A stretch of 64,000 nt of DNA, taken from NCBI GenBank assembly GCA_007745835.1, contig CP036424.1, positions 4,265,968 to 4,329,967 of the forward strand. The letters are read 5' to 3'. The first letter of the stretch is position 1. Each line of letters starts with the position of its first letter. The notes under the pieces were generated by a model. The model saw only the letters and a list, made by a program, of their open reading frames with translations. It did no database searches and was not told where the DNA came from. Source of the DNA: Planctomycetes bacterium MalM25. GTDB taxonomy: Bacteria > Planctomycetota > Planctomycetia > Pirellulales > Lacipirellulaceae. Below, in pieces: positions 48,748 to 57,909 of this stretch. A program made the position numbers and the translations under genes.

Positions 48748-50196
48748 ATGTTGCGATCCCTGCCTCGTGCTCTTGCCGCGATCGTCCTGATCGCCCTCTC
48801 GGACGGCTCCGCCGACGCGGCCGACTGGGCGCGGTTCCGTGGCCCCAACGGCACGGGCGTGTCGCCCGATCCGGCGCCCCCCGTCACCTGGGGCAACAAC
48901 ACCAACCTCGCCTGGAAGATCGAGCTGCCCGGGCCCGGCTCGTCAAGCCCGATCGTCGTCGGCGACCGGGTGCTGGTGACGTGCTACACCGGCTACGGAC
49001 TCAACACCGAGGACCCGGGTGACCAAGCGGACCTCAAGCGGGTGCTCGCCTGCTACGAGCGATCCACGGGCGAGGAACTGTGGAAGGTTGAAGTCCCGGC
49101 GAAGCTCCCGGAAGACGAGTACGGCGGCATGTTCGCCCAGCACGGTTACGCCAGCCACACGCCGGTGAGTGACGGCGAGCGGGTCTACGCCTACTTCGGT
49201 CGTTCGGGGGCTCACGCGTTCGACCTGCAAGGCAACCGGCTCTGGCAGACCGACTGCGGCGACGGTTTTGGCGCGAAGCGATGGGGCTCCGCCTCGAGCC
49301 CGATCTTGCACGGCGACCTCGTCATCTTCGCAGCGACCGCCGAAGCCAACGCCCTGATCGCGCTGAACAAGAAAACCGGCGAAGAGGTTTGGCGGTTTGG
49401 CGAGGAGGGCTGGAACGGCTGCTGGTCGACCCCGGTCCTCGTCGAAGTGGCGGGGCGCACCGAGTTGGTCGCCGCCGCACCGTTTAAAATGTTCGGCCTC
49501 AACCCCGACACGGGCGAGGAACTGTGGCAGTGCCGAGGCGTCGATAACGACACGGTGACTTCCAGCCCGGTCGTCGAGGGAGACACGGTCTACCTGCTCG
49601 CCGGTCGGGGCGGGTCGCTCGCCGTGCGAGCCGGCGGAACGGGTGACGTGACCGACTCGCACGTCGTGTGGAGCGCCCCGCTGCGGGGCTCGATCGCCTC
49701 GCCCCTCATCCACGAGGGTCGCATCCACTGGATCGGACGCAATGGCGTGGACTGCGTCGATGCCGCAACCGCCGAGCGGATCTACCAGGCACGACTGCAG
49801 AAGCCCGAGGGAAACCAAGTCCAAGCAAACACCCCTCCGCAGGGCCCGCCACGCGGGCCACGAACCGAACGAGACGGCCGCGGCCCCGGCGGCGAAGGTC
49901 GTCGTTTCGGGGGAGGCGGGCGGTTCGGCCGAGGCGGTGGCGGTGGCGGGCGCTTCGGCCAGATGCCTTACGCCTCGCCCGTCGTCGCCGGCGACCGCAT
50001 GTACCACCTCGGTCGAGACGGCACCGGCTACGTCATCCGTCTCGGCGAGAAGTTCGAGCAGATCGCCGTGAACCAACTGAGCGACGGGGGCGATTTCAGC
50101 GGCACGCCCGCCCTCTCCGAGGGCGACCTCTTCATCCGCTCGAGCAAGCACCTGTTCTGTGTACGCGAACAAGGCGGCAAGGTCGCGGTGAGGTGA
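48748..50196 (+). CDS. Exported PQQ-like beta-propeller protein
   Basis: A 482-residue secreted protein with a signal peptide (MLRSLPRALAAIVLIALSDGSADA) and repeated beta-propeller blades. Blade motifs are visible as DWARFRGPNGTGVSP, SSSPIVVGDRVLVTCY, VLACYERSTGEELWKVE, ALNKKTGEEVWRFGEEGW, LNPDTGEELWQCRGVDNDTVTSSPVVEGDTVYLL. A Gly/Arg-rich insert (RRFGGGGRFGRGGGGGGRF, about residues 375-410) interrupts the last blades. PQQ-ligand residues of dehydrogenases are not obvious, so it is a structural or binding propeller. The family is abundant in planctomycetes. Confidence 0.85.
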   Translation: MLRSLPRALAAIVLIALSDGSADAADWARFRGPNGTGVSPDPAPPVTWGNNTNLAWKIELPGPGSSSPIVVGDRVLVTCYTGYGLNTEDPGDQADLKRVLACYERSTGEELWKVEVPAKLPEDEYGGMFAQHGYASHTPVSDGERVYAYFGRSGAHAFDLQGNRLWQTDCGDGFGAKRWGSASSPILHGDLVIFAATAEANALIALNKKTGEEVWRFGEEGWNGCWSTPVLVEVAGRTELVAAAPFKMFGLNPDTGEELWQCRGVDNDTVTSSPVVEGDTVYLLAGRGGSLAVRAGGTGDVTDSHVVWSAPLRGSIASPLIHEGRIHWIGRNGVDCVDAATAERIYQARLQKPEGNQVQANTPPQGPPRGPRTERDGRGPGGEGRRFGGGGRFGRGGGGGGRFGQMPYASPVVAGDRMYHLGRDGTGYVIRLGEKFEQIAVNQLSDGGDFSGTPALSEGDLFIRSSKHLFCVREQGGKVAVR

Positions 50197-50281
50197 CCAC
50201 GAGGCGGACCGGGCCAGAGAGCCGAAGGGGGAGAACCTAAGCGCGAGCCCCTTGCCGGGCGCTGCTTACGGCTTACGGACC

Positions 50282-50392
50282 GTCTCAACTGTCGGCGGGA
50301 GCCGACTGATCGTCGGCCGCTGGAGAGACGCCACCCCGGGAGCTGCGCAGCGCGCTGCCGCAGGGAGATTGGCCGGCTGCGGCCAGCGGCTT
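50282..50392. repeat. Diverged intergenic repeat, copy 2
   Basis: Contains CTCAACTGTCGGCGGGAGCC (50284-50303) and later GGCCGGCTGCGGCCAGCGGC (50371-50390), matching the copy at 47698-47787 with few changes. It lies between the propeller gene and rplU. Confidence 0.5.
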
Positions 50393-50428
50393 GGCTCACG
50401 CGATCAATGAGCCGTGCGATCTTACGAT

Positions 50429-50743
50429 TCAGCCTGCGATCGCCGCGATCTTCACCTTGGTGAACATCTTGCGGTGGCCGGTATGGCGGCGGCTGTTCTT
50501 GCGACGGCGGATCTTCACGACATCGACCTTCACGCCCTGCCCCGTGCCGAGGACCTCGGCCGTGACGCTCGCGCCCGAGACGGTCGGCGTGCCGATCTTC
50601 AGGTCGGCCCCTTCGCCCACGGCGGCGATCTGGTCGAGCGTGAGCTTGTCGCCCGGCTTGGCGTCCTCACGGTAGTCGAGGGCCAGCTCCTGGCCTTCTT
50701 CGACTTTGTACTGGCGGCCGCCGTCAATCAGGATCGCGTACAT
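50429..50743 (-). CDS. rplU: 50S ribosomal protein L21
   Basis: A 104-residue L21, full length. It begins MYAILIDGGRQYKVEEG and ends with the basic KIRRRKNSRRHTGHRKMFTKVKIAAI, the 23S rRNA-contacting region. In many bacteria rpmA (L27) follows directly; here no rpmA is found downstream (50197-50428 holds only a repeat), so rplU is separate. Confidence 0.96.
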   Translation of the reverse strand: MYAILIDGGRQYKVEEGQELALDYREDAKPGDKLTLDQIAAVGEGADLKIGTPTVSGASVTAEVLGTGQGVKVDVVKIRRRKNSRRHTGHRKMFTKVKIAAIAG

Positions 50744-51017
50744 GGTTTTCGTGCCTAAGCTGCCGGGGCCCCAGCAATAGTAGGGGGAAACGACCTGGCG
50801 GTCGGGGTTTGGATTCGTCGAGCCCCATAGAATACCGGGAGCCGGAGAGGCTGTCGAGGGCCTTCAGGCCCCCGAGTGCCGGAGGGCTTCGAACCGATAG
50901 CCGGGGCATTCGGGCTGGTAATTCGCTAGTTTTGGGCCCCCATTCCAAGATCTCGCCCGCCGCTCCGAATGTCCTGGGCGCCATTCAGGTCGTTCATCTC
51001 TTCCACGGAGACCTCTG

Positions 51018-51923
51018 ATGTTCATTCGAATACCTAACCACTCGGCGCTCGCAATGGCGTTCGCCCTGATCGGCACGGCATCAATCACGTACGCCCGGAC
51101 CTGGCAAGAAGGGCTCGAGGGGTCCGTGGAACGTCTCGGCGCCGAGATGGGGTACCGAGTCTTCCTCCCCGACGGCTACGACGCGTCGCAGGAGTACCCG
51201 CTGGTCCTGTTCCTGCACGGCTCCGGCGAATCGGGGACCGATAACACGCGGCAGGTCAGCCGCAACATCAGCAGCCTCATCAGCAAGACCGAGAGCGAGT
51301 TCCCCGCGATCCTCGTAGCGCCACAGCTCCCTGCCTCGAACGGTTGGGCGGTGGTCAATCAGACCGACCTCACCACCGAAGTGCTCGACGAAGTCTTGAG
51401 CGATTACGCCGTCGATCGCGACCGCCTGTACCTCACCGGGCTGTCGATGGGAGGCTTCGGGACGATGCACTATCTCCACCTCTTCAACGCCATCAACCCG
51501 GACCTCCTCCGGTTCGCCGCCGCCGCGCCCGTGGCGGGGTCGTTCATCGACGAGAGCCTAGCGCCCGCGCTGCAGGAGACGCCGATCTGGCTCGCCCACG
51601 GCGACCGAGACAACGCGGTCGATGTCGCTTTCTCGCGAGAGACCTTCAACGTGCTTGCTGGCGAAGAGCGGGGCGCACTGATCGACTTCCCGGAGGGCAG
51701 CCTCGGGGCCGGCGGGCCGATGGCGGTGTCCGGCCTGACGCGCTACACGGAGTACCCGGGCGCGGGGCACAACACCTGGAGCCGCTTCTACGCCTCGCAG
51801 GACGTGTACGAATGGATGTTCGCCCAGTCGCTGACGACGGTTCCCGAGCCGAGCTCGGCGCTGCTCCTGCTGATCGCGAGCCCGCTCGCGTCTGGCCTCG
51901 CTAGGCGACTACGCAGAGGGTAG
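51018..51923 (+). CDS. Secreted alpha/beta-hydrolase with PEP-CTERM anchor
   Basis: A 301-residue exported esterase-like protein. After a signal-like N-terminus (about residues 1-26, cut near TYA) it has YRVFLPDGYDASQEYPLVLFLHGSGESGTDN (oxyanion region), the nucleophile elbow LTGLSMGGFGTM with its Ser, an aspartate in AHGDRDNAVDV and a final His in GAGHNTWSRFY, a complete triad. It resembles feruloyl-esterase/PHB-depolymerase-like peptidases. The C-terminus is PEPSSALLLLIASPLASGLARRLRRG, a PEP-CTERM sorting signal, so it is likely surface-bound. It could act on polymer side chains outside the cell. Confidence 0.88.
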   Translation: MFIRIPNHSALAMAFALIGTASITYARTWQEGLEGSVERLGAEMGYRVFLPDGYDASQEYPLVLFLHGSGESGTDNTRQVSRNISSLISKTESEFPAILVAPQLPASNGWAVVNQTDLTTEVLDEVLSDYAVDRDRLYLTGLSMGGFGTMHYLHLFNAINPDLLRFAAAAPVAGSFIDESLAPALQETPIWLAHGDRDNAVDVAFSRETFNVLAGEERGALIDFPEGSLGAGGPMAVSGLTRYTEYPGAGHNTWSRFYASQDVYEWMFAQSLTTVPEPSSALLLLIASPLASGLARRLRRG

Positions 51924-51983
51924 CACAACTAGGGTTGCGAGCACCTCCTACGCACTACCTCGGCGCCGCGATCCGCCGAACGG

Positions 51984-52192
51984 TCATTTCCGTCTCATGA
52001 GCCACTGAGCACCCAAGCCAAACGGGATGGCGACCAATGTGAGCGTGCCGAGGTAGAAGCCGACGCAGTCGAGAGCAGTCTGTGGCTTATTCGGAAATCT
52101 ATCGCCTCCAGCGCCAGCAACCCTTCAGACGCCGGCAACCAGATCGCTACGAGTAGCGTGGCGATCTGGCGGTGGGAGATCCGAAAATTCAT
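51984..52192 (-). pseudogene. Frameshifted small two-helix membrane protein
   Basis: From ATG 52190-52192 the frame gives MNFRISHRQIATLLVAIWLP, a start typical of small planctomycete membrane proteins. It then turns into low-quality sequence. A second frame on the same strand, beginning about 52110, gives GAGGDRFPNKPQTALDCVGF and then YLGTLTLVAIPFGLGAQWLMRRK with a stop at 51984-51986. Joined by one frameshift they would make a coherent ~70-residue protein with two membrane helices. Alternatively only the first frame (to 51995) is translated. Confidence 0.4.
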
Positions 52193-52209
52193 CGGCGGTT
52201 GATCCAACC

Positions 52210-53880
52210 TCACCAGGGCGAGACCTGGTAGTCCTTCAAAAACTTCCCCCACACGTGCTCGCCGGTGATCAGGCCGTCGAAGAGCGGGGCGCAGATCCGG
52301 GCGGCCGCGTCGACGATGTCGAGCGGCGGGTGGAAGCCGAGGTCTTCCTTCTTGCGGGCCGCGATGTGGGCCGGGTCCTCGTCGGTGATCCAGCCCGTGT
52401 CGACCGCGTTCATGTGGATGCCGTCCGCCGCGTAGTCCTGAGCGGACGTGCGGGTCATCATGTTGAGGGCCGCCTTCGCCATGTTCGTGTGCGGGTGCTT
52501 GTCGGTCTTGTACGCGCGGTAGAAGACCCCCTCCATCGCGGAGACGTTCACGATGTGCTTGTCGCGAGACGGGAAGCGTGACATCAGTGGCTTCAGTCGG
52601 GCGTTGAGGATGAACGGGGCGACCGCGTTCACGAGTTGCACTTCAAGAAGCTCGACGGTCGATACCTCGGCCAAGCGGAGCCGCCAGCTGTTGATGTCCC
52701 GCAGGTCGATCTGCTGCTGGTCGTGATCATAATGGCCCTCCGGAAAGAGCGACTCGCCGCCCTGCTGATCCTCGTCAGTTAGCACCAACTGCGACAGCTC
52801 GGCCGCCTCGGCCCCGCCGCTCACGAGCTTCGCGGCGAGGTTATCGACCGCGTCGGGGGCGAGCAACTCGCCGGTCGGTTCGTCGATGTCGTGCCGCAAC
52901 GACTCGTGCGATTCGAGCAACGCCTTCGCGCCGCTGGGCAACGCCCGGGCGAGGCGGCGTTCGCCCTCCATGAGGTGCGCGTAGAACCCCGGCGGGCGGC
53001 GGACCGTCTGGCAGGCGTTGTTCAGCAGGAAGTCGAGCCGCGGGAGCGTGGCGAGCAAGTGGTCCGCAAGCGACTCGACGGCGGGCGTGTCGCGCAGATC
53101 AACGCCGTGCAGCGTGAGGCGGTCTCGCCAGTCGCCGCTGTCGTCCTCCTCGAGGAAACGCCGAGCGCCATCGCGGGGGAACCGTGTGAGCACGACGACG
53201 TGCGCCCCGGCCCGCAGCAGCTTGAGCGCCGCCTGGTAGCCGATTTTCACTCGACCGCCAGTCACCAGCGCGTAGCGGCCCGTGAGGTCGCAGGTCTGGT
53301 TCCGTTTGGTCCAGTTCAGCTCGGCGCACTCGGGGCAGAGGGCGTCATAAAAGTGGTGGACCCGGTCGTACTTCGCCTTGCAGGTGTAGCAACACCGCTC
53401 GACATTGAGCCGGGGAGCCTCTTTCTGAACGTCATCAGCATGTGGAGGCTTACCGGAACCCCGCCCAGGCTCTGATCGCCCCGACCAAGCTTGGTCAGGG
53501 TTATTCGGGGTCGCCGGTCGCGTACCATTTATCACTCCCGCGCCATCATCAACTAATTCGCCCGGCGCTGGGGGTTCGGCCCGCTTCAGCTGCCGCACGC
53601 TGTATTGCCGGCGGATGCCGGTCTGGGCGAGGGTCTGCTCGTCCGCTTCGCGGAGCTCGTCTTGGCGGCCTTGTTCCTGCTGCGCGCGGGCCTTGCGCAG
53701 TTTGCGGCGCGCGGTGCGGTCGGGCAACGCGACTTGGTTGGCGTAGCGCAGCAATCGCTGGCGCTGCTCGCCGTCAAGGACGGCCAGCAGCGAACGGTCT
53801 TCGGCAACGCACTGGAGCAGTTCCGCAACGCGGGCCAGCTCGTCAGCCGTCGGCTGATTATCGGGCGTCGGCACGGCCAT
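52210..53880 (-). CDS. SDR-family oxidoreductase with N-terminal helical region and zinc ribbon
   Basis: A 556-residue protein. Residues 1-150 are helical and polar. A zinc-ribbon-like CCYTCKAKYDRVHHFYDALCPEC (about 168-190) follows. The rest is a short-chain dehydrogenase fold: the nucleotide-binding ALVTGGRVKIGYQAALKLL, DFLLNNACQTVRRPPG (NNAG-like), the active-site region IVNVSAMEGVFYRAYKTDKHPHTNMAKAAL, and a late NAVDTGWITDED. The usual TGxxxGxG is modified to TGGRVKIG. The zinc-ribbon/SDR combination suggests binding a protein or nucleic acid. The substrate is unknown. It begins 5 bases after rne and is probably co-transcribed with it. Confidence 0.8.
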   Translation of the reverse strand: MAVPTPDNQPTADELARVAELLQCVAEDRSLLAVLDGEQRQRLLRYANQVALPDRTARRKLRKARAQQEQGRQDELREADEQTLAQTGIRRQYSVRQLKRAEPPAPGELVDDGAGVINGTRPATPNNPDQAWSGRSEPGRGSGKPPHADDVQKEAPRLNVERCCYTCKAKYDRVHHFYDALCPECAELNWTKRNQTCDLTGRYALVTGGRVKIGYQAALKLLRAGAHVVVLTRFPRDGARRFLEEDDSGDWRDRLTLHGVDLRDTPAVESLADHLLATLPRLDFLLNNACQTVRRPPGFYAHLMEGERRLARALPSGAKALLESHESLRHDIDEPTGELLAPDAVDNLAAKLVSGGAEAAELSQLVLTDEDQQGGESLFPEGHYDHDQQQIDLRDINSWRLRLAEVSTVELLEVQLVNAVAPFILNARLKPLMSRFPSRDKHIVNVSAMEGVFYRAYKTDKHPHTNMAKAALNMMTRTSAQDYAADGIHMNAVDTGWITDEDPAHIAARKKEDLGFHPPLDIVDAAARICAPLFDGLITGEHVWGKFLKDYQVSPW

Positions 53881-53885
53881 CGCGA

Positions 53886-55520
53886 TTAGCTCAGGTCGAC
53901 GCGCACGGGGCGGCTGTCGGCGTCCTCGCAGGCGAGCTCGATGTGCTCGGGCGACACGCCCTCCTTGCCGAGAACCTGGATCTCAACCGATCCATCGTCC
54001 TCCATCTGCGCTAGCTCACGCCGCTTGCGGTTGTTGAGGAAGGTCGCCACGTCGAGCTCGACGGTGACCGTGACTAGCGCGACGCGATCCCGGTGGACCA
54101 CCTGCTGGAGCTTGCGGATCACGTCGATCGCCATCGACTCGGCCGCCTTCACCAGGCCGGTGCCGGCGCAGCCGGGGCACTCGCGGTAGACGCTCCGCTT
54201 GAGGCTCGGGCGGATGCGTTGGCGGGTCATCTCGATGAGGCCGAACGGGCTGGTCCGCAGGATCTTCGCCCGGGCGCGGTCGCGCTTCATGGCGTCCTTG
54301 AGCGTCCGCTCGACGTTGCGGCGGTAGCGCTCGCGGCGCATGTCGATGAAGTCGTTGACGATCACGCCGCCCAGGTCGCGGAGGCGGAGCTGGCGGGCGA
54401 TCTCCTTGGCGGCGATGCAGTTGAGCTGGTACGCCGACTCTTCGTGCCCGGCGCTCGTCCGGAAGCTACCAGAGTTCACGTCGATCGCGACGAGCGCCTC
54501 GGTCTGGTCGATAACGAGCGACCCGCCCCCCTTGAGCGGCACGTGACGGTCGTTGATCCGCGAGATCTCCTCGTCGACTTTGTGCTTCACGAAGAGGGGT
54601 TCCTTGCCCTCGTAGTGCTGCAGGCGGTCGACGTACCGTGGCATGACGACCTTCAGGAAGTCGCGGGCGCGTTCGTACGCCTCCTCCTCGTCGATCTGGA
54701 TCGAGTCGATGTCGCCCGAGAAGATATCGCGGATCGTGCGGATGACGATGTCCGACTCTTGGTAGAGGGCGCCGGGGCCGTCCTGGGTGTTGATCCGCTT
54801 GGTGATCATTTTCCAGAGCCGCAGCAGGTACGCGAGGTCACGCGACAGGTCCTTCTGCGTCCGGTCGGTGCCCGCGGTGCGGACGATGAAGCCGAGGCCC
54901 TTCGGCGGGTTGAGCTGGCGGAGGATCGCGCGGAGACGCTTGCGGGCGTCCTCGTCCTCGATCTTTCGTGACACACCGATCCGGCCCAGCGCGGGCATCA
55001 ACACGAGGTAACGCCCGGGGATACTGATGTAGGTCGAGAGGGTCGGGCCCTTCGTGCCGATGCCCTCCTTGATCACCTGCACGACAACCTCGTCGCCGCG
55101 GCGGAAAATGTCCTCGATCGGCGGCTTCACCCGCGGGCGGACGCCGGGGCGGCGGGTCTTGCGGCGCGTCTTGGTGGCGGCGCCGCCCTCGCCCTCTTCA
55201 TCGTCGTCATCGTCGAGGTCCTCGGCGCCCGGCTGGGAGCCGTCGCGCTCGATGGGGACGTCCGGGTCGAAGCCCCCTTGCCGAAAGTACTGCGCCTCGA
55301 CGTCGCTGATGTGCAGGAAGCCGTTCCGGCCGACGCCGAAGTCGACAAACGCCGCCTGGATGCTCGGCTCGAGGTTGACGATCTTCCCCTTGTAAATGTT
55401 GCCGACGTAGTTGTCTTGGCTGGCGCGCTCGGTGTAGAGCTCTTCGAGCACGCCGTTCTCAACGACCGCGATGCGGCATTCTTCCGCCTGCGCGACGTTG
55501 ATGAGCATCTCCGTCTTCAT
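53886..55520 (-). CDS. rng: Ribonuclease E/G
   Basis: The main single-strand endoribonuclease for mRNA decay and rRNA processing. The 544-residue protein is of RNase G/short RNase E type. It starts MKTEMLINVAQAEECRIAVVENG, and has an S1 domain (YVGNIYKGKIVNLEPSIQAAFVDFG) that is split by a long acidic/basic insert (about residues 95-130, DLDDDDDEEGEGG...). The catalytic aspartates lie in ALVAIDVNSG and VIVNDFIDM. The zinc-link CPGCAGTG follows. It lacks the long C-terminal scaffold of E. coli RNase E. It sits at the end of the PTS-type operon. Confidence 0.94.
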   Translation of the reverse strand: MKTEMLINVAQAEECRIAVVENGVLEELYTERASQDNYVGNIYKGKIVNLEPSIQAAFVDFGVGRNGFLHISDVEAQYFRQGGFDPDVPIERDGSQPGAEDLDDDDDEEGEGGAATKTRRKTRRPGVRPRVKPPIEDIFRRGDEVVVQVIKEGIGTKGPTLSTYISIPGRYLVLMPALGRIGVSRKIEDEDARKRLRAILRQLNPPKGLGFIVRTAGTDRTQKDLSRDLAYLLRLWKMITKRINTQDGPGALYQESDIVIRTIRDIFSGDIDSIQIDEEEAYERARDFLKVVMPRYVDRLQHYEGKEPLFVKHKVDEEISRINDRHVPLKGGGSLVIDQTEALVAIDVNSGSFRTSAGHEESAYQLNCIAAKEIARQLRLRDLGGVIVNDFIDMRRERYRRNVERTLKDAMKRDRARAKILRTSPFGLIEMTRQRIRPSLKRSVYRECPGCAGTGLVKAAESMAIDVIRKLQQVVHRDRVALVTVTVELDVATFLNNRKRRELAQMEDDGSVEIQVLGKEGVSPEHIELACEDADSRPVRVDLS

Positions 55521-55584
55521 GGTGATCTCTCGTGGTTCGGTGTGTGGTGGCGTCGCGTGGGTCGCGGACGCACGTGTGTTCGCT

Positions 55585-57327
55585 TTAAACGGGTTGGTCG
55601 GGCAGCAGCTTCGAGAGCTCCTCCCGCAGGTAAGTCTTCACGTCGCGGGCGCTCTCGAGCGTGAGCACACGCCGGGCGACCTCTTCACAGTGTTCGATCG
55701 TGGTGCTGCGACAGACTCGTTTCACCTCGGGCGCAGCGGCCGGGGTGACGCTCAGTGTCCGCAGCCCGAGACCGAGGAGCAGCATCGTGTAGAGCGGGGC
55801 GCCGCTCATCTGGCCGCACAGACTGATCGATTTACCACCGGCGATTGCCGTATCGACCGCCTGTTTCACAAGTCGGATGACGGCCGGGTCGGCGCTGGTG
55901 TACAGCGAGGCGACGTCCTTGTTGCTGCGATCGACCGCCAGCGTGTACTGCACCAAGTCGTTGGTGCCGATGCTGAAGAAATCGACCTCGTCGACGAACC
56001 GCTCCATCATGACGACCGCCGAGGGGACCTCGACCATCATGCCGACCTGGATGTCGCGGTTGAACTCGACGCCCTCCTCCTCGAGGTCCTCCATTGCGTC
56101 GGCGAGGACCATCTTCGCCCGCCGCAATTCCAGCACCGTGCTGATCAGCGGGAACATGACCCGCACGTCGCCGGACGTGGTGGCCCGCAGGATGGCGCGG
56201 AGCTGCATGCGGAACAGGTCGACGTGCTTCAGTGCGAGGCGGATGCTCCGCAGGCCGAGGAACGGGTTCCGCTCGTCCTCCGGCATCGGGAACAGCGGCA
56301 GCTTGTCCGCGCCCAAGTCGAGCGTCCGCATAACAACCGGCCGGCCGTCCATCGCGGCGGCGACCTCGCGGTAAGCGGTGTAATGCTCTTCCTCGGTCGG
56401 GATGCGGTCGCCCGAGAGGAACAGAAACTCGGTCCGATACAACCCGATGCCGTCGACACCCCGCTCAAGGCAGAGCGAGGTCTCGGCGGGGAACTCGATG
56501 TTGCCCAGTAGCTGAATCCGCTCACCGTCGAGCGTCTCGCACGGCTTATCGGCCAGCTCGTGGAGCTTGGCCATGAGCGTCCGCTGCTCGGCCGCCTCGT
56601 GCTGGTAGCGGGCGAGGGTCTCCTCGTCGGGTCGCAGGATGACAACGCCCTCGTCGCCATCGATGATGACGGTCTCTCCGCCCGACAGGTCCGAGAGGAA
56701 CGAGCCGGTGCCGACCACCGCGGGGATGCCCAGTCCCTCGGCGACGATCGCCGTGTGGCTGCCGGGGCCGCCGATCTCCGTGGCGAAGCCGCGGATGAAC
56801 TCCGGCTTCATCGCCGCCGTTTCGCTCGGCGTGAGGTTGCGGGCGAAGACCAGCACCTCGGAAGTGACCTGGCCCAGCTCCTCACGCTTCTCGCCCAGCA
56901 GTCGGCGCAGGAGGCGTTTCTCGATGTCAAAGACATCGTTCGCCCGCTCCGCCATGTAGGCGCCCTCGAGCGACTGGAATACCTTGGCGTAACGCCGAAG
57001 CACGCGGCTGACGGAGTACTCGGCCGAGTAGTGTCGATCGCGGATGAGCTCCTCAAGCTCCGCCCGGAGCTTGCGGTCGTTCACCATCTGAGCGTGTGCC
57101 GAGAAGATCGAGCCGTAGTCGTCTCCGAGGCGCTCGGTGATTCGGGCGCGGCTCGCGTTGATCTCGGCCGTGGTGGCGTCGATCGCCTCGGCGAGGCGGG
57201 CGATCTCGCGATCGATGGCGTCGCGCGGCAGGAACCGCCGAGGGATCCTGAACCCCTCGTTGTCGAGGACTAACGCCTCGCCGATCGCCACGCCAGGCGA
57301 AACGGCAATGCCCTGCAGCCGTAACAT
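55585..57327 (-). CDS. ptsI: PTS enzyme I (phosphoenolpyruvate--protein phosphotransferase)
   Basis: Takes phosphate from PEP and passes it to HPr. The 580-residue protein starts MLRLQGIAVSPGVAIGEAL. The active His191 is in GGPGSHTAIVAEGLG (the usual GGxTSHTAI with PG for RT). The PEP-binding half has RTEFLFLSGDRIPTEEEHY, MRTLDLGADKLPLF, RNPFLGLRSIRL, and the Cys region SLCGQMSG. No GAF domain precedes it, so it is EI rather than EI-Ntr by architecture. It lies downstream of HPr and ptsN, with no sugar EIIB/C component nearby, suggesting a regulatory relay. The ATG at 57325-57327 is the domain start; a longer extension is Arg-rich and unlikely. Confidence 0.93.
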   Translation of the reverse strand: MLRLQGIAVSPGVAIGEALVLDNEGFRIPRRFLPRDAIDREIARLAEAIDATTAEINASRARITERLGDDYGSIFSAHAQMVNDRKLRAELEELIRDRHYSAEYSVSRVLRRYAKVFQSLEGAYMAERANDVFDIEKRLLRRLLGEKREELGQVTSEVLVFARNLTPSETAAMKPEFIRGFATEIGGPGSHTAIVAEGLGIPAVVGTGSFLSDLSGGETVIIDGDEGVVILRPDEETLARYQHEAAEQRTLMAKLHELADKPCETLDGERIQLLGNIEFPAETSLCLERGVDGIGLYRTEFLFLSGDRIPTEEEHYTAYREVAAAMDGRPVVMRTLDLGADKLPLFPMPEDERNPFLGLRSIRLALKHVDLFRMQLRAILRATTSGDVRVMFPLISTVLELRRAKMVLADAMEDLEEEGVEFNRDIQVGMMVEVPSAVVMMERFVDEVDFFSIGTNDLVQYTLAVDRSNKDVASLYTSADPAVIRLVKQAVDTAIAGGKSISLCGQMSGAPLYTMLLLGLGLRTLSVTPAAAPEVKRVCRSTTIEHCEEVARRVLTLESARDVKTYLREELSKLLPDQPV

Positions 57328-57532
57328 CGCGGCCCCCGATCGGCGCCGTCGGCCCCTGCCCCGTCGCGCCACGTTCCGCGGGGACCAACCAGAGGTGGAT
57401 TGGTCCGCGCCGCGATCCGTGACGTGTGTTCTCGACGAGGCCGGCCGCTCGCCACCCCACGAAGGGCGGTCGGCGCCGGGTTGTGTGTTGTGTGTTGTGC
57501 CAGCCCGACAAGCCGAACCCGCATGGAGAGCC

Positions 57533-57844
57533 TCAGCTCGCCGGCGGCTCTTCCTGTTGGGCTTCCTGTTCCGCGTCGCTTTCGATGAACCGCGCGATCG
57601 CCTCGACCGCCTGCTCGGCGTCGTCGCCAGAAGCTTCGACGACGACCTCCGAACCGTGCTCAGCGGCCAGCCCCAGCATCTCGATAATGCTCTGGGCGTC
57701 GGCTCGATGAGAGTCGTTGACCAGAGTGATCTCGGAGTTGTACTGGCTGGCGATGCGCGCGATGCCGTCGAGCGGCCTCATGTGCAACCCGTTCGGCTGT
57801 CGCACGGTCAGTCGGCGAGTCGCCACGGGTCGCTCGTTGCTCAC
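57533..57844 (-). CDS. HPr-family phosphocarrier protein
   Basis: A 103-residue phosphocarrier. The active site is His21 in NGLHMRPLDGIAR (usual GLHARPA), and the regulatory serine is Ser52 in RADAQSIIEMLGLA. A Glu/Gln-rich tail of about 15 residues follows the standard HPr fold. The GTG start at 57844 is chosen because it gives the normal HPr N-terminus, preceded by GAGAGAAAGC. It sits between ptsN and EI, so phosphate should flow EI -> HPr -> IIA. The retained serine suggests possible control by an HPr kinase, not present in this window. Confidence 0.9.
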   Translation of the reverse strand: MSNERPVATRRLTVRQPNGLHMRPLDGIARIASQYNSEITLVNDSHRADAQSIIEMLGLAAEHGSEVVVEASGDDAEQAVEAIARFIESDAEQEAQQEEPPAS

Positions 57845-57909
57845 GCTTTCTCTCGCTTTGGGACTCCGCTGAGGGGGAACGGACCGGCGACGAGCCGGGC
57901 CCGCACGCC

